Assembly: GCF_013394595.1 (NCBI RefSeq)
Contig: NZ_CP053348.1
Coordinates: forward strand, 1,886,001 to 1,950,000
From: Winogradskyella forsetii
GTDB lineage: Bacteria; Bacteroidota; Bacteroidia; Flavobacteriales; Flavobacteriaceae
Direction: 5' to 3'
Length of the DNA: 64,000 nt
Shown: piece by piece, positions 27,445-36,249 of the stretch
Layout: each line of letters opens with the position of its first letter
How positions within the stretch are numbered: the stretch's first letter is position 1
Notes under the pieces: model-generated
The model's input: the letters and a program-made list of their open reading frames with translations, nothing else
The model's database searches: none
Told to the model about the DNA's origin: nothing
Translations under genes and position numbers: made by a program

Positions 27445-28824
27445 TTACTTCCCTATAGAAGAATATTCAAACCCTATAGCTGCCATTTCTTTTTGATCTA
27501 ATATATTTCTACCATCAAAAATAAAGGCAGGTTTCTTCATATTGTCATATATTTTTTGCCAATCGTAGGTTTTGAACTCATCCCATTCTGTCATAATAGC
27601 TATGGCATGGGCATCTTTAATAGCTTCATACGGATTTTCAAAAGAAGTGACAAGTTCTTTATTTTCCTCTTTAGATCTTGTGTTAAGATAGTTAAGATCG
27701 GCTTGTACCTTTATATCGTTTACTTTTGGATCGTATACAGCAATATGAGCTTGTTCATTCAACAAATGATCTGCAACGTAAATCGCAGCAGATTCCCTGG
27801 TGTCATTGGTGTCCTTCTTAAAAGCCCAACCTAACATGGCAATTTTTTTACCAGAAACAGTATTGTATAATGTGCTTATTAGATTATCAGAAAAACGTTG
27901 TTTTTGATGATCGTTTAGAATAATAACTTGTTCCCAATAGTCGGCAACGGCATTAAGACCATAACTTCTAGCAATATAAACAAGATTCAAGATGTCTTTC
28001 TGAAAACAAGACCCACCAAAACCAATTGAAGCGTTTAAAAATTTTGGTCCAATTCTAGAATCCATACCAATTGCTTTAGCAACTTCGTTTACATTGGCTT
28101 CTGTATGTTCGCATAATTCAGAAATGGCATTTATCGAAGAAATCCTTTGTGCTAAAAACGCATTAGCAGTCAATTTTGACAATTCAGATGACCAAACATT
28201 GGTTCTCAAAATCCGTTCTTGTGGAACCCAACTTCCATAAACATTTGCCAAGCTTTCTATGGCTTCTTCTGATTCGCCTCCAATCAAAACACGATCTGGA
28301 TTTAACAAATCTTGAATAGCTGTCCCTTCAGCTAAAAATTCTGGATTGGATAAAATGCTAAAATTAACATCACTTCCTGTATTGTGTAAAATACTTTTTA
28401 TCGCTTGAGCCGTCCTCACAGGTAACGTAGATTTTTCTACTACAATTTTATCAGTTGTTGCAACCTCAGCAATGTTTCGAGCACATAATTCCACGTACTT
28501 CAAATCCGCAGCCATACCTTTACCTTTACCATAAGTTTTGGTCGGTGTATTAACCGAAATAAAAATCATTTCAGATTCTTGAATCGTTTTGTCTATTTCT
28601 GTTGAAAAAAACAGGTTTTTTCCTCTGGTTTGTTCAACAATTTCTGCCAAACCTGGTTCGTAAATAGGTAATTTTGAAACGTCTTTGTCGTTCCAAGCTG
28701 CGATGCGTTCTGCATTTATATCAACGATAGTAACTTTTATATTCGGATTCTTTTTTGCAATTACTGCCATTGTAGGTCCACCTACATAACCAGCTCCAAT
28801 ACAACAAATTTTTGTGATTTTCAT
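27445..28824 (-). CDS. ugd: UDP-glucose 6-dehydrogenase
   Basis: 459 aa. The NAD-binding motif is [15 protein letters not shown] at the N-terminus, and the catalytic Cys lies in [14 protein letters not shown] (about residue 272). Other signatures are [20 protein letters not shown] and [27 protein letters not shown] is in the C-terminal UDP-binding domain. The length and the GGPT variant match the longer eukaryote-like UGD subgroup. It oxidises UDP-glucose to UDP-glucuronate, the substrate of the epimerase encoded just upstream on the same strand, so the pair should provide UDP-GlcA and UDP-GalA for the polysaccharide locus. Confidence 0.95.
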   Translation of the reverse strand: MKITKICCIGAGYVGGPTMAVIAKKNPNIKVTIVDINAERIAAWNDKDVSKLPIYEPGLAEIVEQTRGKNLFFSTEIDKTIQESEMIFISVNTPTKTYGKGKGMAADLKYVELCARNIAEVATTDKIVVEKSTLPVRTAQAIKSILHNTGSDVNFSILSNPEFLAEGTAIQDLLNPDRVLIGGESEEAIESLANVYGSWVPQERILRTNVWSSELSKLTANAFLAQRISSINAISELCEHTEANVNEVAKAIGMDSRIGPKFLNASIGFGGSCFQKDILNLVYIARSYGLNAVADYWEQVIILNDHQKQRFSDNLISTLYNTVSGKKIAMLGWAFKKDTNDTRESAAIYVADHLLNEQAHIAVYDPKVNDIKVQADLNYLNTRSKEENKELVTSFENPYEAIKDAHAIAIMTEWDEFKTYDWQKIYDNMKKPAFIFDGRNILDQKEMAAIGFEYSSIGK

Positions 28825-28976
28825 TTTTTAAGTTTATAATGATTTGAGTCAAATTTTAAAATGTGCACAAATTTGACCTAATTAATTTAATTCAAATAAT
28901 ATTTTATACCAACGACCTCTTTTTACGATAAGTTTCATACCATTACGAAAAAAAGACACATCGTAAGGATTATCAG

Positions 28977-29996
28977 TTACTTGTAATAACCTTTAAACCA
29001 ATCGATAAAGGATTTTACACCATGCTTTATAGAAGTATTAGGCCTATAATCGTAATCCTTTATTAATTCATCTACATTTGCCCAAGTGCGTTCCACATCA
29101 CCTGGCTGCATTTCCATCATGTTTTTGGTTGCTACTTTATCTAGGTTTAGTTCAATTTCTTTTATAAAGTCTAATAATTTTACGGAGTTATTATTTCCAA
29201 TGTTATAGACTTTATAAAGATTATTGGATTCTTTTCTCTTTGCCGGTGATTTTTCAATGATTCTAACGACACCTTCGACGATATCATCTATGTAAGTAAA
29301 ATCACGTTCCATATTACCATGGTTAAACACTTTAATCGGTCTATCATTTACAATGGCGTCTGTAAATAAAAACATGGCCATATCTGGTCGTCCCCAAGGT
29401 CCGTAAACGGTGAAAAATCTAAGCCCAGTAGTAGGTATCTTAAAAAGATGACTATACGTATGAGCCATCAATTCATTACTCTTTTTAGTGGCTGCATACA
29501 AACTAATAGGGTGGTCCACATTGTCATCAGTTGAGAATGGTATTTTCTTGTTCATCCCATAAACACTAGAACTACTGGCATAGACCAGATGTTTAATAGC
29601 ATTATTTCTGCAACATTCCAAAATATTTAAAAAGCCTACCAAGTTTGAATCTACATAAGTTTCAGGATTTTCCAAACTATAGCGAACTCCTGCTTGAGCG
29701 GCAAGATTGCAGACAATATCGAATTGTTCCTTTTTGAATAATTTTGGAAGTTCTTCTCGATTCTCAAGATTCATTCTAACAAAAGTGAAATCTTCTGATT
29801 TACCCTGACAAAGTACATTAAATTCAGAAGCTTCATTTTTGTCAACACCTAACTCATTTAGTCGCGCAAACTTTAAATCAATATCATAATAATCATTGAT
29901 GTTATCTAAACCAACGACTTCATGACCTTTAGATAAAAGAACCTTCGAAACATAATATCCTATAAAACCCGCAGCTCCTGTTACTAATATTTTCAT
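28977..29996 (-). CDS. UDP-glucuronate 4-epimerase family (SDR extended)
   Basis: 339 aa. The NAD-binding motif is VTGAAGFIGYYVSKVL. The active site has the Ser in YASSSSVYG and the YxxxK motif in SLYAATKKSNELMAH. FFTVYGPWGRPDMA and the ERDFTYIDDIVEG segment are typical of the CapI/Gla UDP-GlcA 4-epimerase subgroup, as opposed to GalE. It is 152 bp upstream of ugd on the same strand, and sequential action to UDP-galacturonate is likely. Confidence 0.92.
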   Translation of the reverse strand: MKILVTGAAGFIGYYVSKVLLSKGHEVVGLDNINDYYDIDLKFARLNELGVDKNEASEFNVLCQGKSEDFTFVRMNLENREELPKLFKKEQFDIVCNLAAQAGVRYSLENPETYVDSNLVGFLNILECCRNNAIKHLVYASSSSVYGMNKKIPFSTDDNVDHPISLYAATKKSNELMAHTYSHLFKIPTTGLRFFTVYGPWGRPDMAMFLFTDAIVNDRPIKVFNHGNMERDFTYIDDIVEGVVRIIEKSPAKRKESNNLYKVYNIGNNNSVKLLDFIKEIELNLDKVATKNMMEMQPGDVERTWANVDELIKDYDYRPNTSIKHGVKSFIDWFKGYYK

Positions 29997-30087
29997 ATTA
30001 AATGTTTTTTCTTTTTTCAGAAATAGTGTCCAAAGATGACTATTTTGATTGATACTTCTAAATTATACCGTCAACAATTTCAATTTA

Positions 30088-30465
30088 TTAGATGTTTGTA
30101 TAATTTATATCGAGGAGTGTCGCCATAGAATCACAATTCTTAACGATCAGTTCCATGTTTTGCTTTTTATAGCTATTATCTATATGATAAACTTTACATG
30201 AATCTAAATCGGTATTACTTTGGGAAAAATCTACATTTCCAAATTTTATCAAATTGGAAATCGTTAAACTGTCTAACTGATTATGATTAATAAATTCTGA
30301 AGCGTTCGTTGAATAATGCAAGGGTTTAGAGCTAATGTTTTTAACTGTTCTTGCATTGGGGCTGTAATCACAAGAGGCATCTTTCCCGTTAAGAAAAAAC
30401 ATGAGAAGGATTAAGCCAATTGCAAAGCCACCAAGATAGTAGCCTAAACGATGTATAAATTTCAT
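30088..30465 (-). CDS. Conserved flavobacterial membrane-anchored protein (DUF4258-like)
   Basis: 125 aa. An N-terminal hydrophobic helix (about 9-25, GGFAIGLILLMFF) is followed by a soluble domain of about 95 residues with Cys in ASCDYSPNAR, LDSCKVYH and VKNCDS. The layout resembles small DUF4258-type proteins that I recall next to alanine dehydrogenase in flavobacteria; that assignment is from memory and uncertain. It begins 2 bp after the alanine dehydrogenase stop, so the two are co-transcribed. No function can be assigned. Confidence 0.7.
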   Translation of the reverse strand: MKFIHRLGYYLGGFAIGLILLMFFLNGKDASCDYSPNARTVKNISSKPLHYSTNASEFINHNQLDSLTISNLIKFGNVDFSQSNTDLDSCKVYHIDNSYKKQNMELIVKNCDSMATLLDINYTNI

Positions 30466-30467
30466 AG

Positions 30468-31667
30468 TTAGAAAATCAATAAATTGGCATCGCTAAATTC
30501 TAAGCCAAACCATTCTGCAACAGATTTGTTAGTTAAAATGCCGTGGTAAAAATACAACCCATTTTTTAAACCACGATCAAATCGAAGTGCATTTTCTATG
30601 CCACCATGGTCTCCAATTTCCAAGAGGTATGGCGTGCAAAAATTGCTGATGGAAACCGAAGCGGTTCTTGAGTAGCGTGCAGGAATATTGGGAACACAGT
30701 AGTGCGTTACTCCATTATATTCAAAGGTAGGTTTGTCGTGTGTGGTAACTTCGCTGGTTTCAAAGCAGCCTCCCATATCAATACTCACATCTATAATTAC
30801 CGAACCAGATTTCATATGGCTCATCATACTTTCGGTAACTACAATTGGCGCACGATTAGTTCCTCTTACGGCTCCTATTGCTACATCGCAGCGCTTTAGA
30901 GCTTTTAAAAGATTTTTGGGTTGCATTGTGGAAGTATAAATCGTACGCCCCAAATTATTTTGAAGTCGACGCAACTTTGTAATGGAACTATCAAATACTT
31001 TAACGTTGGCGCCTAAACCAATAGCAGACCTAGCGGCAAATTCGCCAACAGTACCAGCACCCAAAATTACAACTTCTGTAGGAGGCACACCATTAATATT
31101 GCCTAGCATTAAACCATTACCGCCATTAACGTTGGAAAGCAATTCTGAAGCAATTAATATGGAAGCTGTACCTGCAATTTCACTTAAAGAACTCACCGCA
31201 GGATATGCGCCATCGTCATCCTTTATATACTCAAAGGCTAAAGCGGTAATTCGCTTTTTGGCCAAAGCTTCAAAATAGGATTTATTTTGGGTTTTTATTT
31301 GAAGCGCAGAAATTAAAAGTGTTTGTGGGTTAATTAGTTTTATTTCATCTAAAGATGGTGGTTCTACTTTCAGAACAATAGGGCAGGAGTACACTTTTGC
31401 CTTATCCTTGGTGACTTCCGCACCAGCTTCACTATAATTTTTATCTTTGAAATTGGCGCCCTCACCAGCACCAGACTCAAATAAAACGCGGTGACCATTT
31501 GCCGTTAAAGCCGAAACCGCATCTGGTGTCAGGCAAATACGACGTTCTTGAAAATGGGCTTCTTTGGGAATCCCAATAAAGAGTTCTCCTTTCTGTTTAA
31601 GAATCTCTAAGGTTTCTTCTTGGGGTAATAATTGGGCTTTGGTAAATGGCGACAGCGATATGCTCAT
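30468..31667 (-). CDS. ald: Alanine dehydrogenase / PNT-family NAD(P)-binding protein
   Basis: 399 aa from the ATG at 31667 (MSISLSPFTK); the frame is open 13 codons further upstream, but that part is unlike the family. The AlaDH/PNT N-domain has FIGIPKEAHFQERRICLTPDAV and LISALQIKTQ. The NAD-binding domain has VVILGAGTVGEFAARSAIGLGANVKVFD, and VIIDVSIDMGGCFETSE with HYCVPNIPARYSRTAS follows. It probably interconverts alanine and pyruvate with NAD. The protein is of the Bacteroidota-type group, somewhat longer than classical Ald. Confidence in the family is high and in substrate moderate. Confidence 0.9.
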   Translation of the reverse strand: MSISLSPFTKAQLLPQEETLEILKQKGELFIGIPKEAHFQERRICLTPDAVSALTANGHRVLFESGAGEGANFKDKNYSEAGAEVTKDKAKVYSCPIVLKVEPPSLDEIKLINPQTLLISALQIKTQNKSYFEALAKKRITALAFEYIKDDDGAYPAVSSLSEIAGTASILIASELLSNVNGGNGLMLGNINGVPPTEVVILGAGTVGEFAARSAIGLGANVKVFDSSITKLRRLQNNLGRTIYTSTMQPKNLLKALKRCDVAIGAVRGTNRAPIVVTESMMSHMKSGSVIIDVSIDMGGCFETSEVTTHDKPTFEYNGVTHYCVPNIPARYSRTASVSISNFCTPYLLEIGDHGGIENALRFDRGLKNGLYFYHGILTNKSVAEWFGLEFSDANLLIF

Positions 31668-31778
31668 TGAAGTGGTTGACTTTGGTTTACCATTGCAATA
31701 TAGCAAATTAGGCTATATAATTGGTATCATTAATCGAACTTCAAAGTATAAATAAATATTTAAGATTGATTGATAACT

Positions 31779-32330
31779 CTAAAAATACTGCTTAACCTTG
31801 CTCCAAAGACCTTTAGGCTTAATCATAAATTCTTCTTCCATTTCCTCTAATGTTTTATCCGCATTGTTAATTTGGTTAAACATTTTTGCTCTGATTAAAT
31901 AGATTGAAGGAACTACTAAAACTAAAACGGGTAGTAATACTAGTATCTGGTTTTCATCAATATTTGTTTTTTCGACATTATACATTTGAATAATTTGATA
32001 CGCATACATTATAATAGGAACTAGTAATGCATGATACCACCAATGTCTATTAGTAAAAAACCAAATTAAAATAAGTGCGAGGGGTACAATTTTTCCTGTG
32101 AAAACCCACATAGCATATTGTGCATCTTCCCAAAAATTACTGTCATACGTAAATAAAAAAGTGTTCCAAACTTTACCGCTTGGAACACTTTCATACAAAG
32201 AAAATAATAAAGGTGTAGAAGCAATAAAAGTAGAAATCAATGTTCCTACAATAGCTCTTCTACTAAGTTTTTTAGTGGCTTTTGATAAGCTTTCTTTTTC
32301 CTTTCTCAATTTGTGTTGTAGTTTGTCCAT
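31779..32330 (-). CDS. Uncharacterised membrane protein with four predicted helices
   Basis: 183 aa. A charged N-terminal stretch (KLRKEKESLSKATKKLSRR, probably a short coiled coil) is followed by four hydrophobic segments at about 28-48, 70-88, 93-112 and 125-146, and an acidic-then-basic tail. No family was recognised. Its start lies inside a smaller ORF (32272-32418) that is read in another frame and sits closer to a good promoter, so the two may be translationally coupled. Confidence 0.7.
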   Translation of the reverse strand: MDKLQHKLRKEKESLSKATKKLSRRAIVGTLISTFIASTPLLFSLYESVPSGKVWNTFLFTYDSNFWEDAQYAMWVFTGKIVPLALILIWFFTNRHWWYHALLVPIIMYAYQIIQMYNVEKTNIDENQILVLLPVLVLVVPSIYLIRAKMFNQINNADKTLEEMEEEFMIKPKGLWSKVKQYF

Positions 32331-32418
32331 CTAAGTCAATAATGTTAGTAGCTTGTACAGTAAATAACATTCCTCCAAAGATGGCAATAGCTAGTACTAG
32401 ATTTTTTTTAGTTTTCAT
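32272..32418 (-). CDS. Small ORF encoding a predicted secreted or membrane peptide (48 aa)
   Basis: 48 aa: MKTKKNLVLAIAIFGGML, then FTVQATNIIDLDGQTTTQ and a basic tail ending KSH. The first 24 residues look like a Sec signal peptide (three lysines, hydrophobic core, VQA cleavage site), leaving a mature peptide of about 25 residues. The ATG lies 24 nt after the expected start of transcription from a near-consensus promoter (32449-32480). The last 59 bp overlap the start of the four-helix membrane protein gene in another frame. It may be a real secreted peptide or a leader coupling translation to the next gene. Confidence 0.5.
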   Translation of the reverse strand: MKTKKNLVLAIAIFGGMLFTVQATNIIDLDGQTTTQIEKGKRKLIKSH

Positions 32419-32448
32419 AATTTAAGGGATTTAATTAATTAATTGAAA

Positions 32449-32480
32449 CAAATGTAAGTGCATTATGGGCTGCTTACAAA
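32449..32480 (-). promoter_or_regulatory. Near-consensus Bacteroidota promoter (TTTG-N20-TACATTTG)
   Basis: On the minus strand, TTTG (32480-32477) and TACATTTG (32456-32449) are separated by 20 bp, matching the Bacteroidota -33/-7 consensus TTTG-N19-21-TAnnTTTG. Transcription would start near 32442. It should drive the 48-codon ORF and the membrane protein gene after it. It is the best promoter match noticed in the window. Confidence 0.65.
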
Positions 32481-32518
32481 TGAGAAACTGTTAAAATCCA
32501 GTAAATTTAGAGGCATTC

Positions 32519-32537
32519 ATTACGGTTTTTCCGTAAT
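32519..32537. other. Short hairpin downstream of tsaE
   Basis: ATTACGG (32519-32525) and CCGTAAT (32531-32537) form a perfect 7-bp stem with a T5 loop. It lies beyond the tsaE stop on the minus strand but has no T-run following on that strand, so it may be a weak terminator, an RNA 3'-end stabiliser or an operator. Confidence 0.35.
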
Positions 32538-32575
32538 ACTAGTGCTTTTTTGTAGGAATATTAATAAAATCTTGT

Positions 32576-33040
32576 TTAAAATTTCACTGTTTTAATGGCT
32601 GTTTTTTTGATTAAATGTTTCGTTTTTATAGTTAATTTGAGGGATCTTACATGGTCGTTCAAGTCAGTAATAGTAATAGTTTGCGAATCTTCCGGTAGGA
32701 GTTCTTCTACGCGCTCTGGCCATTCCATAAACAACCAATGGTTGCTGTCCAGATAATGTTCGATTCCAAAGTTATAAGCTTCATCTATGGATTCTAGTCT
32801 ATAAAAATCAAAATGATAGACTTTATCGTCTGGTATAGCGTACTCATTTACTATTGAAAACGTTGGGCTAGTAGCAACATCGCTACTCCGCATTGCTTTT
32901 AATAATGCATTGATAAATGTGGTTTTTCCAGCGCCCATACTGCCATTAAAAAGTATGGTCTTAGTGTCCAAATGCTCCAACACACTGGCTGCAATGGCAT
33001 CAATATCTTTTAAATGGTATGTGAACTCTATTGTTTTCAA
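32576..33040 (-). CDS. tsaE: tRNA threonylcarbamoyladenosine biosynthesis ATPase TsaE
   Basis: 154 aa, normal for the family. The Walker A motif is FNGSMGAGKTTF (residues 32-42), with SSDVATSPTFSIVNEY, the Walker B-like VYHFDFYRLES, and FMEWPERVEELLPED. TsaE supports the TsaBD complex in forming t6A37 on ANN-decoding tRNAs. It is separated from porX by 383 bp holding a terminator, so it is transcribed on its own. Confidence 0.95.
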   Translation of the reverse strand: MKTIEFTYHLKDIDAIAASVLEHLDTKTILFNGSMGAGKTTFINALLKAMRSSDVATSPTFSIVNEYAIPDDKVYHFDFYRLESIDEAYNFGIEHYLDSNHWLFMEWPERVEELLPEDSQTITITDLNDHVRSLKLTIKTKHLIKKTAIKTVKF

Positions 33041-33423
33041 AATTGGTCAACGTAGTTATCGGTACAAGATTAAGAAAAATAATTCAGATAACCTAAAAAA
33101 AAGTGTATTTCGTCGATTAATTATGCCGTTTAAGGATTTTTATCAACATTATGGTGTCGAACTTTAGTTTTTTTACAACCAATATAATGATCATATTTTC
33201 ATGTTGTATTTATATAGGAATTAGAAATAAAAAAATTTTCGGCAGCCAAGCCGAAAATCTTTGCATATCGATTAGTGCCAATTAGTGAAATTCGTGTCTT
33301 TTTTGATTTAATCTGTGGAAAACTCTTCCTAACAAATTTTAGCCCAAAATCTTAAAATTTTCAATGAAATTTTTGTCTATGTTCCAATATCTAAAAGCAA
33401 AGCGGTCTAGTTCCTTTCCATGC
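33041..33423. other. Intergenic region between porX and tsaE (terminator plus short repeat)
   Basis: 383 bp. It contains the porX terminator (33228-33258) and, next to it, a repetitive stretch with ATTAGTG twice followed by AAATTCGTG (about 33271-33298), which resembles dispersed intergenic repeats of flavobacteria. No gene is supported; a short plus-strand frame at 33364 runs antisense into porX and is discarded. Confidence 0.5.
33228..33258 (-). terminator. Rho-independent terminator downstream of porX
   Basis: On the minus strand, ATTTTCGGC (33258-33250) pairs with GCCGAAAAT (33243-33235) around a 6-nt loop, followed by a run of T. GC-rich for this genome and well placed beyond the porX stop, although 165 bp away from it. 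Confidence 0.75.
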
Positions 33424-34971
33424 CTACTTAGGTTCCATAACCACAAAAGGTATAACCATTTCTTCAAGGGAGACGCCTCCATGCTGATAGGTATTTCTAT
33501 AGTAACTCACATAATGGTTGAAATTATTCGGATAGGCCAAAAACATATCGCCTTTAGCAAAAATAAAAGAGCTGCTCATATTTAATGAAGGTAAATGAAT
33601 GGACTTAGGATCTTTAACTGCCAACACATCTTTATCCTGATAGGTAAGGCTTCGACCTGTTTTGTAACGTAGATTTAAACTGGTGTCTCTATCTCCAATA
33701 ACTTTAGAAGGCGCTTTTACATTTATAGTACCATGATCGGTGGTCAATATAAGTTTGAATCCCAATTGTTGCGATAGCTGAATCATTTCCAATAATGGGG
33801 AATTCTTGAACCAACTTACAGTCAACGATCGATACGCCTTATCATTAGACGCCAATTCTTTTACGACTTCCATTTCTGTTTTGGAATGAGAGAGCATATC
33901 TACAAAATTATAGACAATTACATTAAGGTCATTGTCTTTTAATGACCTAAAATTTTCAACCAGCTTTTTACCCGATTTTAGATTGGTAATTTTATGATAC
34001 TCATGTTTAATATGTCCTAATCCTAAACGTTTTAATTGCTCTTTCAAGAAATCACCTTCGTGCATGTTTTTTCCGCCATCGTCAGTATCGTTTTTCCAAT
34101 ACTGCGGAAATAAACTTTCCATATCTGCGGGCATCAAACCAGAGAAAATGGCATTTCTAGCATATTGTGTTGCCGTTGGTAAGATGCTGTAAAACGCTAA
34201 TTCTGACGCTTTTTTATAGTAATTGTTAACAATAGGTTCAAACGCTTTCCACTGATCGTAACGCAGATTATCAATAACTACCAATAGTGTGGGTTGCTTA
34301 TCGCTTAGTTCTGGTACAACTTTATCCTTAAACAATGTATGTGACATCACAGGTGCATCCGTGTTTGGTTGGAACCAGTCTTCGTAATTTTTCTCAATAA
34401 ACTTACCGAATTGCATATTAGCTTCGGTTTTTTGGGATTCGAGAATGTCTGTCATTCCGACATCTTCAATGCCTTCAAGTTGTAATTCCCAGTAAATTAG
34501 TTTTTGATATAATTCGACCCATTCTTCATAAGAGTTAACCATGGACAAATCCATGGCAATCTTCCTGAATTCTTGTTGATAGTTAGAGGTCGTTTTTTCA
34601 GATACTAAACGCGAGTGGTCTAGATTCTTCTTCAAGCTCAATAAAATCTGATTCGGGTTTACGGGTTTTATCAAATAATCGGCAATCTTGTTACCAATGG
34701 CCTCTTCCATAATGTATTCCTCTTCACTTTTTGTAATCATCACAATAGGTAAATTGGCACGTCGCTCCTTAATTTCATTCAAAGTTTCCAGACCTGTGAG
34801 TCCAGGCATATTCTCATCTAAAAAGACAATATCGAAATTCGTATCCGTAATAATTTCTAAAGCTTCAGTACCACTTTGGCATTTGGTAACGTTATAACCT
34901 TTTTGCTCTAAAAAAATAATATGAGGCTTTAGTAAATCGATTTCATCGTCAACCCAGAGAATATTTATCAT
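33424..34971 (-). CDS. porX: T9SS response regulator with PglZ/alkaline-phosphatase-like domain, PorX
   Basis: 515 aa. The N-terminal receiver domain has ILWVDDEIDLLKPH, the phosphoacceptor Asp52 in FDIVFLDENMPGLTG, and MITKSEEEYIM and DYLIKPVNP. A helical linker leads to a PglZ domain of the alkaline phosphatase superfamily, with LLVVIDNLRYDQWKAF, PTATQYARNAIFSGLMP, LTTDHGTINV and the C-terminal YQHGGVSLEEMVIPFV. Domain order and length match PorX, which with the kinase PorY and the sigma factor SigP controls type IX secretion. No PorY or SigP gene lies nearby; in this phylum porX is commonly unlinked. T9SS cargo is encoded elsewhere in this window. Confidence 0.94.
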   Translation of the reverse strand: MINILWVDDEIDLLKPHIIFLEQKGYNVTKCQSGTEALEIITDTNFDIVFLDENMPGLTGLETLNEIKERRANLPIVMITKSEEEYIMEEAIGNKIADYLIKPVNPNQILLSLKKNLDHSRLVSEKTTSNYQQEFRKIAMDLSMVNSYEEWVELYQKLIYWELQLEGIEDVGMTDILESQKTEANMQFGKFIEKNYEDWFQPNTDAPVMSHTLFKDKVVPELSDKQPTLLVVIDNLRYDQWKAFEPIVNNYYKKASELAFYSILPTATQYARNAIFSGLMPADMESLFPQYWKNDTDDGGKNMHEGDFLKEQLKRLGLGHIKHEYHKITNLKSGKKLVENFRSLKDNDLNVIVYNFVDMLSHSKTEMEVVKELASNDKAYRSLTVSWFKNSPLLEMIQLSQQLGFKLILTTDHGTINVKAPSKVIGDRDTSLNLRYKTGRSLTYQDKDVLAVKDPKSIHLPSLNMSSSFIFAKGDMFLAYPNNFNHYVSYYRNTYQHGGVSLEEMVIPFVVMEPK

Positions 34972-34978
34972 GTTATGG

Positions 34979-34986
34979 TATATTTG
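34979..34986 (+). promoter_or_regulatory. Candidate -7 box for the HD-domain gene
   Basis: TATATTTG matches TAnnTTTG exactly and lies 28 bp before the TTG start at 35014, in the short gap to the divergent porX. No good -33 box is visible. Confidence 0.4.
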
Positions 34987-35013
34987 TTTATTAATTTTTG
35001 AATTCTATAAATT

Positions 35014-36249
35014 TTGCCTACAAATAATAAGCTTAAAATCTTTAACGATCCAATTTACGGATTTATTACGATTCCGAATTCGTTAATTTTCGATATCATT
35101 CAGCATAAATACTTTCAAAGGTTACGTCGTATTAGTCAAATGGGTTTGTCGTATTTGGTTTATCCTGGTGCACATCATACACGTTTTCATCATGCTTTAG
35201 GTTGTATGCATTTAATGCAAAAAGCTGTCAATGTGCTTAGTTTTAAAGGGGTTGCGCTTTCTGAAGATGAAGAAAACGGTTTATTAATCGCTATTCTTTT
35301 GCACGATATTGGACACGGCCCATTTTCACATGCCATGGAACATAGCATTGTAAATGATGTTTCACATGAAGAAATTTCGCTGCGTTTTATGGAAGAACTC
35401 AATGCAGAGTTTAACGGAAGTTTAACGTTAGCGATCTCCATTTTTAAACGGGAGTATCCAAGACAGTTTATGTGCGAGCTTATTTCTAGCCAATTAGACA
35501 TGGATAGGGCAGATTATCTTAAACGCGATAGTTTTTATACAGGTGTTGCTGAAGGGAACATTAATAGTGAACGTTTAATTACGATGCTAAACGTTGTTGA
35601 CGACCAGCTAGTGGTTGAAGAAAAAGGTATTTTGAGCGTTGAGAAGTTTTTAATTGCCAGACGTTTTATGTATTGGCAAGTATATATGCACAAAACAGGC
35701 GTTGTTGCAGAGCAATTATTAATGGAAACTTTAAAACGCGCCAAAGAACTGGTACAACAAGGTATAAAGTTGAATTGCAGTGACGCATTATTTTATTTTT
35801 TGCTTTCAGAAATAAATTCGGAAAATTTTAATTCAGAAACCTTAGCTGTTTTTTCCAAATTAGACGATTACGATATTATTGCTGCCATGAAAGAATGGCA
35901 AAATCACGAAGATTTTGTATTGAGCAATCTTTGCCGAATGATTTTAGATAGAAATTTATTGAAAGTGAAGTTAAAAAATAAGCCAATAAATAATTCTGAC
36001 TTAAAAATGCACGCAGAAGCTTTAATTAAAAAACATAACATAACAGAGCATGAAGCCTCTTATTTTGTGTTTTATGGGGAATTAATTAATCAGGCATATC
36101 AAAATAAATTTCAAAAGATTAATATTTTATTTAAATCTGGAAAAATAAAGGATATTGTTAAGGCTTCTGACCAATTAAACCTAAAAGCATTGAGCAAACC
36201 CATAACTAAATATTATATGTGCTATCCTAAAAACCTGAATTCGACCTAA
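35014..36249 (+). CDS. HD-domain phosphohydrolase (dGTPase-like)
   Basis: 411 aa from a TTG codon; the next in-frame ATG (residue 43) would remove the conserved start KLKIFNDPIYGFITIPN, so TTG is preferred. HD motifs are HHTRFHHALGCMHLM (first His/Arg), LLHDIGHGPFSHAME (the HD pair) and the later LDMDRADYLKRDSFYTG (final Asp). This is the deoxyguanosinetriphosphate triphosphohydrolase-like/YdhJ-type family. The last residues and stop codon (NLNST, 36235-36249) lie inside the left arm of a long inverted repeat, so the 3' end of the gene borders, or was changed by, that element. Substrate is unknown. Confidence 0.9.
   Translation: MPTNNKLKIFNDPIYGFITIPNSLIFDIIQHKYFQRLRRISQMGLSYLVYPGAHHTRFHHALGCMHLMQKAVNVLSFKGVALSEDEENGLLIAILLHDIGHGPFSHAMEHSIVNDVSHEEISLRFMEELNAEFNGSLTLAISIFKREYPRQFMCELISSQLDMDRADYLKRDSFYTGVAEGNINSERLITMLNVVDDQLVVEEKGILSVEKFLIARRFMYWQVYMHKTGVVAEQLLMETLKRAKELVQQGIKLNCSDALFYFLLSEINSENFNSETLAVFSKLDDYDIIAAMKEWQNHEDFVLSNLCRMILDRNLLKVKLKNKPINNSDLKMHAEALIKKHNITEHEASYFVFYGELINQAYQNKFQKINILFKSGKIKDIVKASDQLNLKALSKPITKYYMCYPKNLNST

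Noticed and set aside
27556-27834. 92-codon plus-strand ORF inside ugd
   Set aside because: Fully antisense to a well-conserved enzyme gene, with no supporting features.
33364-33585. 73-codon plus-strand ORF at the end of porX
   Set aside because: Most of it is antisense to the conserved C-terminus of PorX and it has no promoter or family features.
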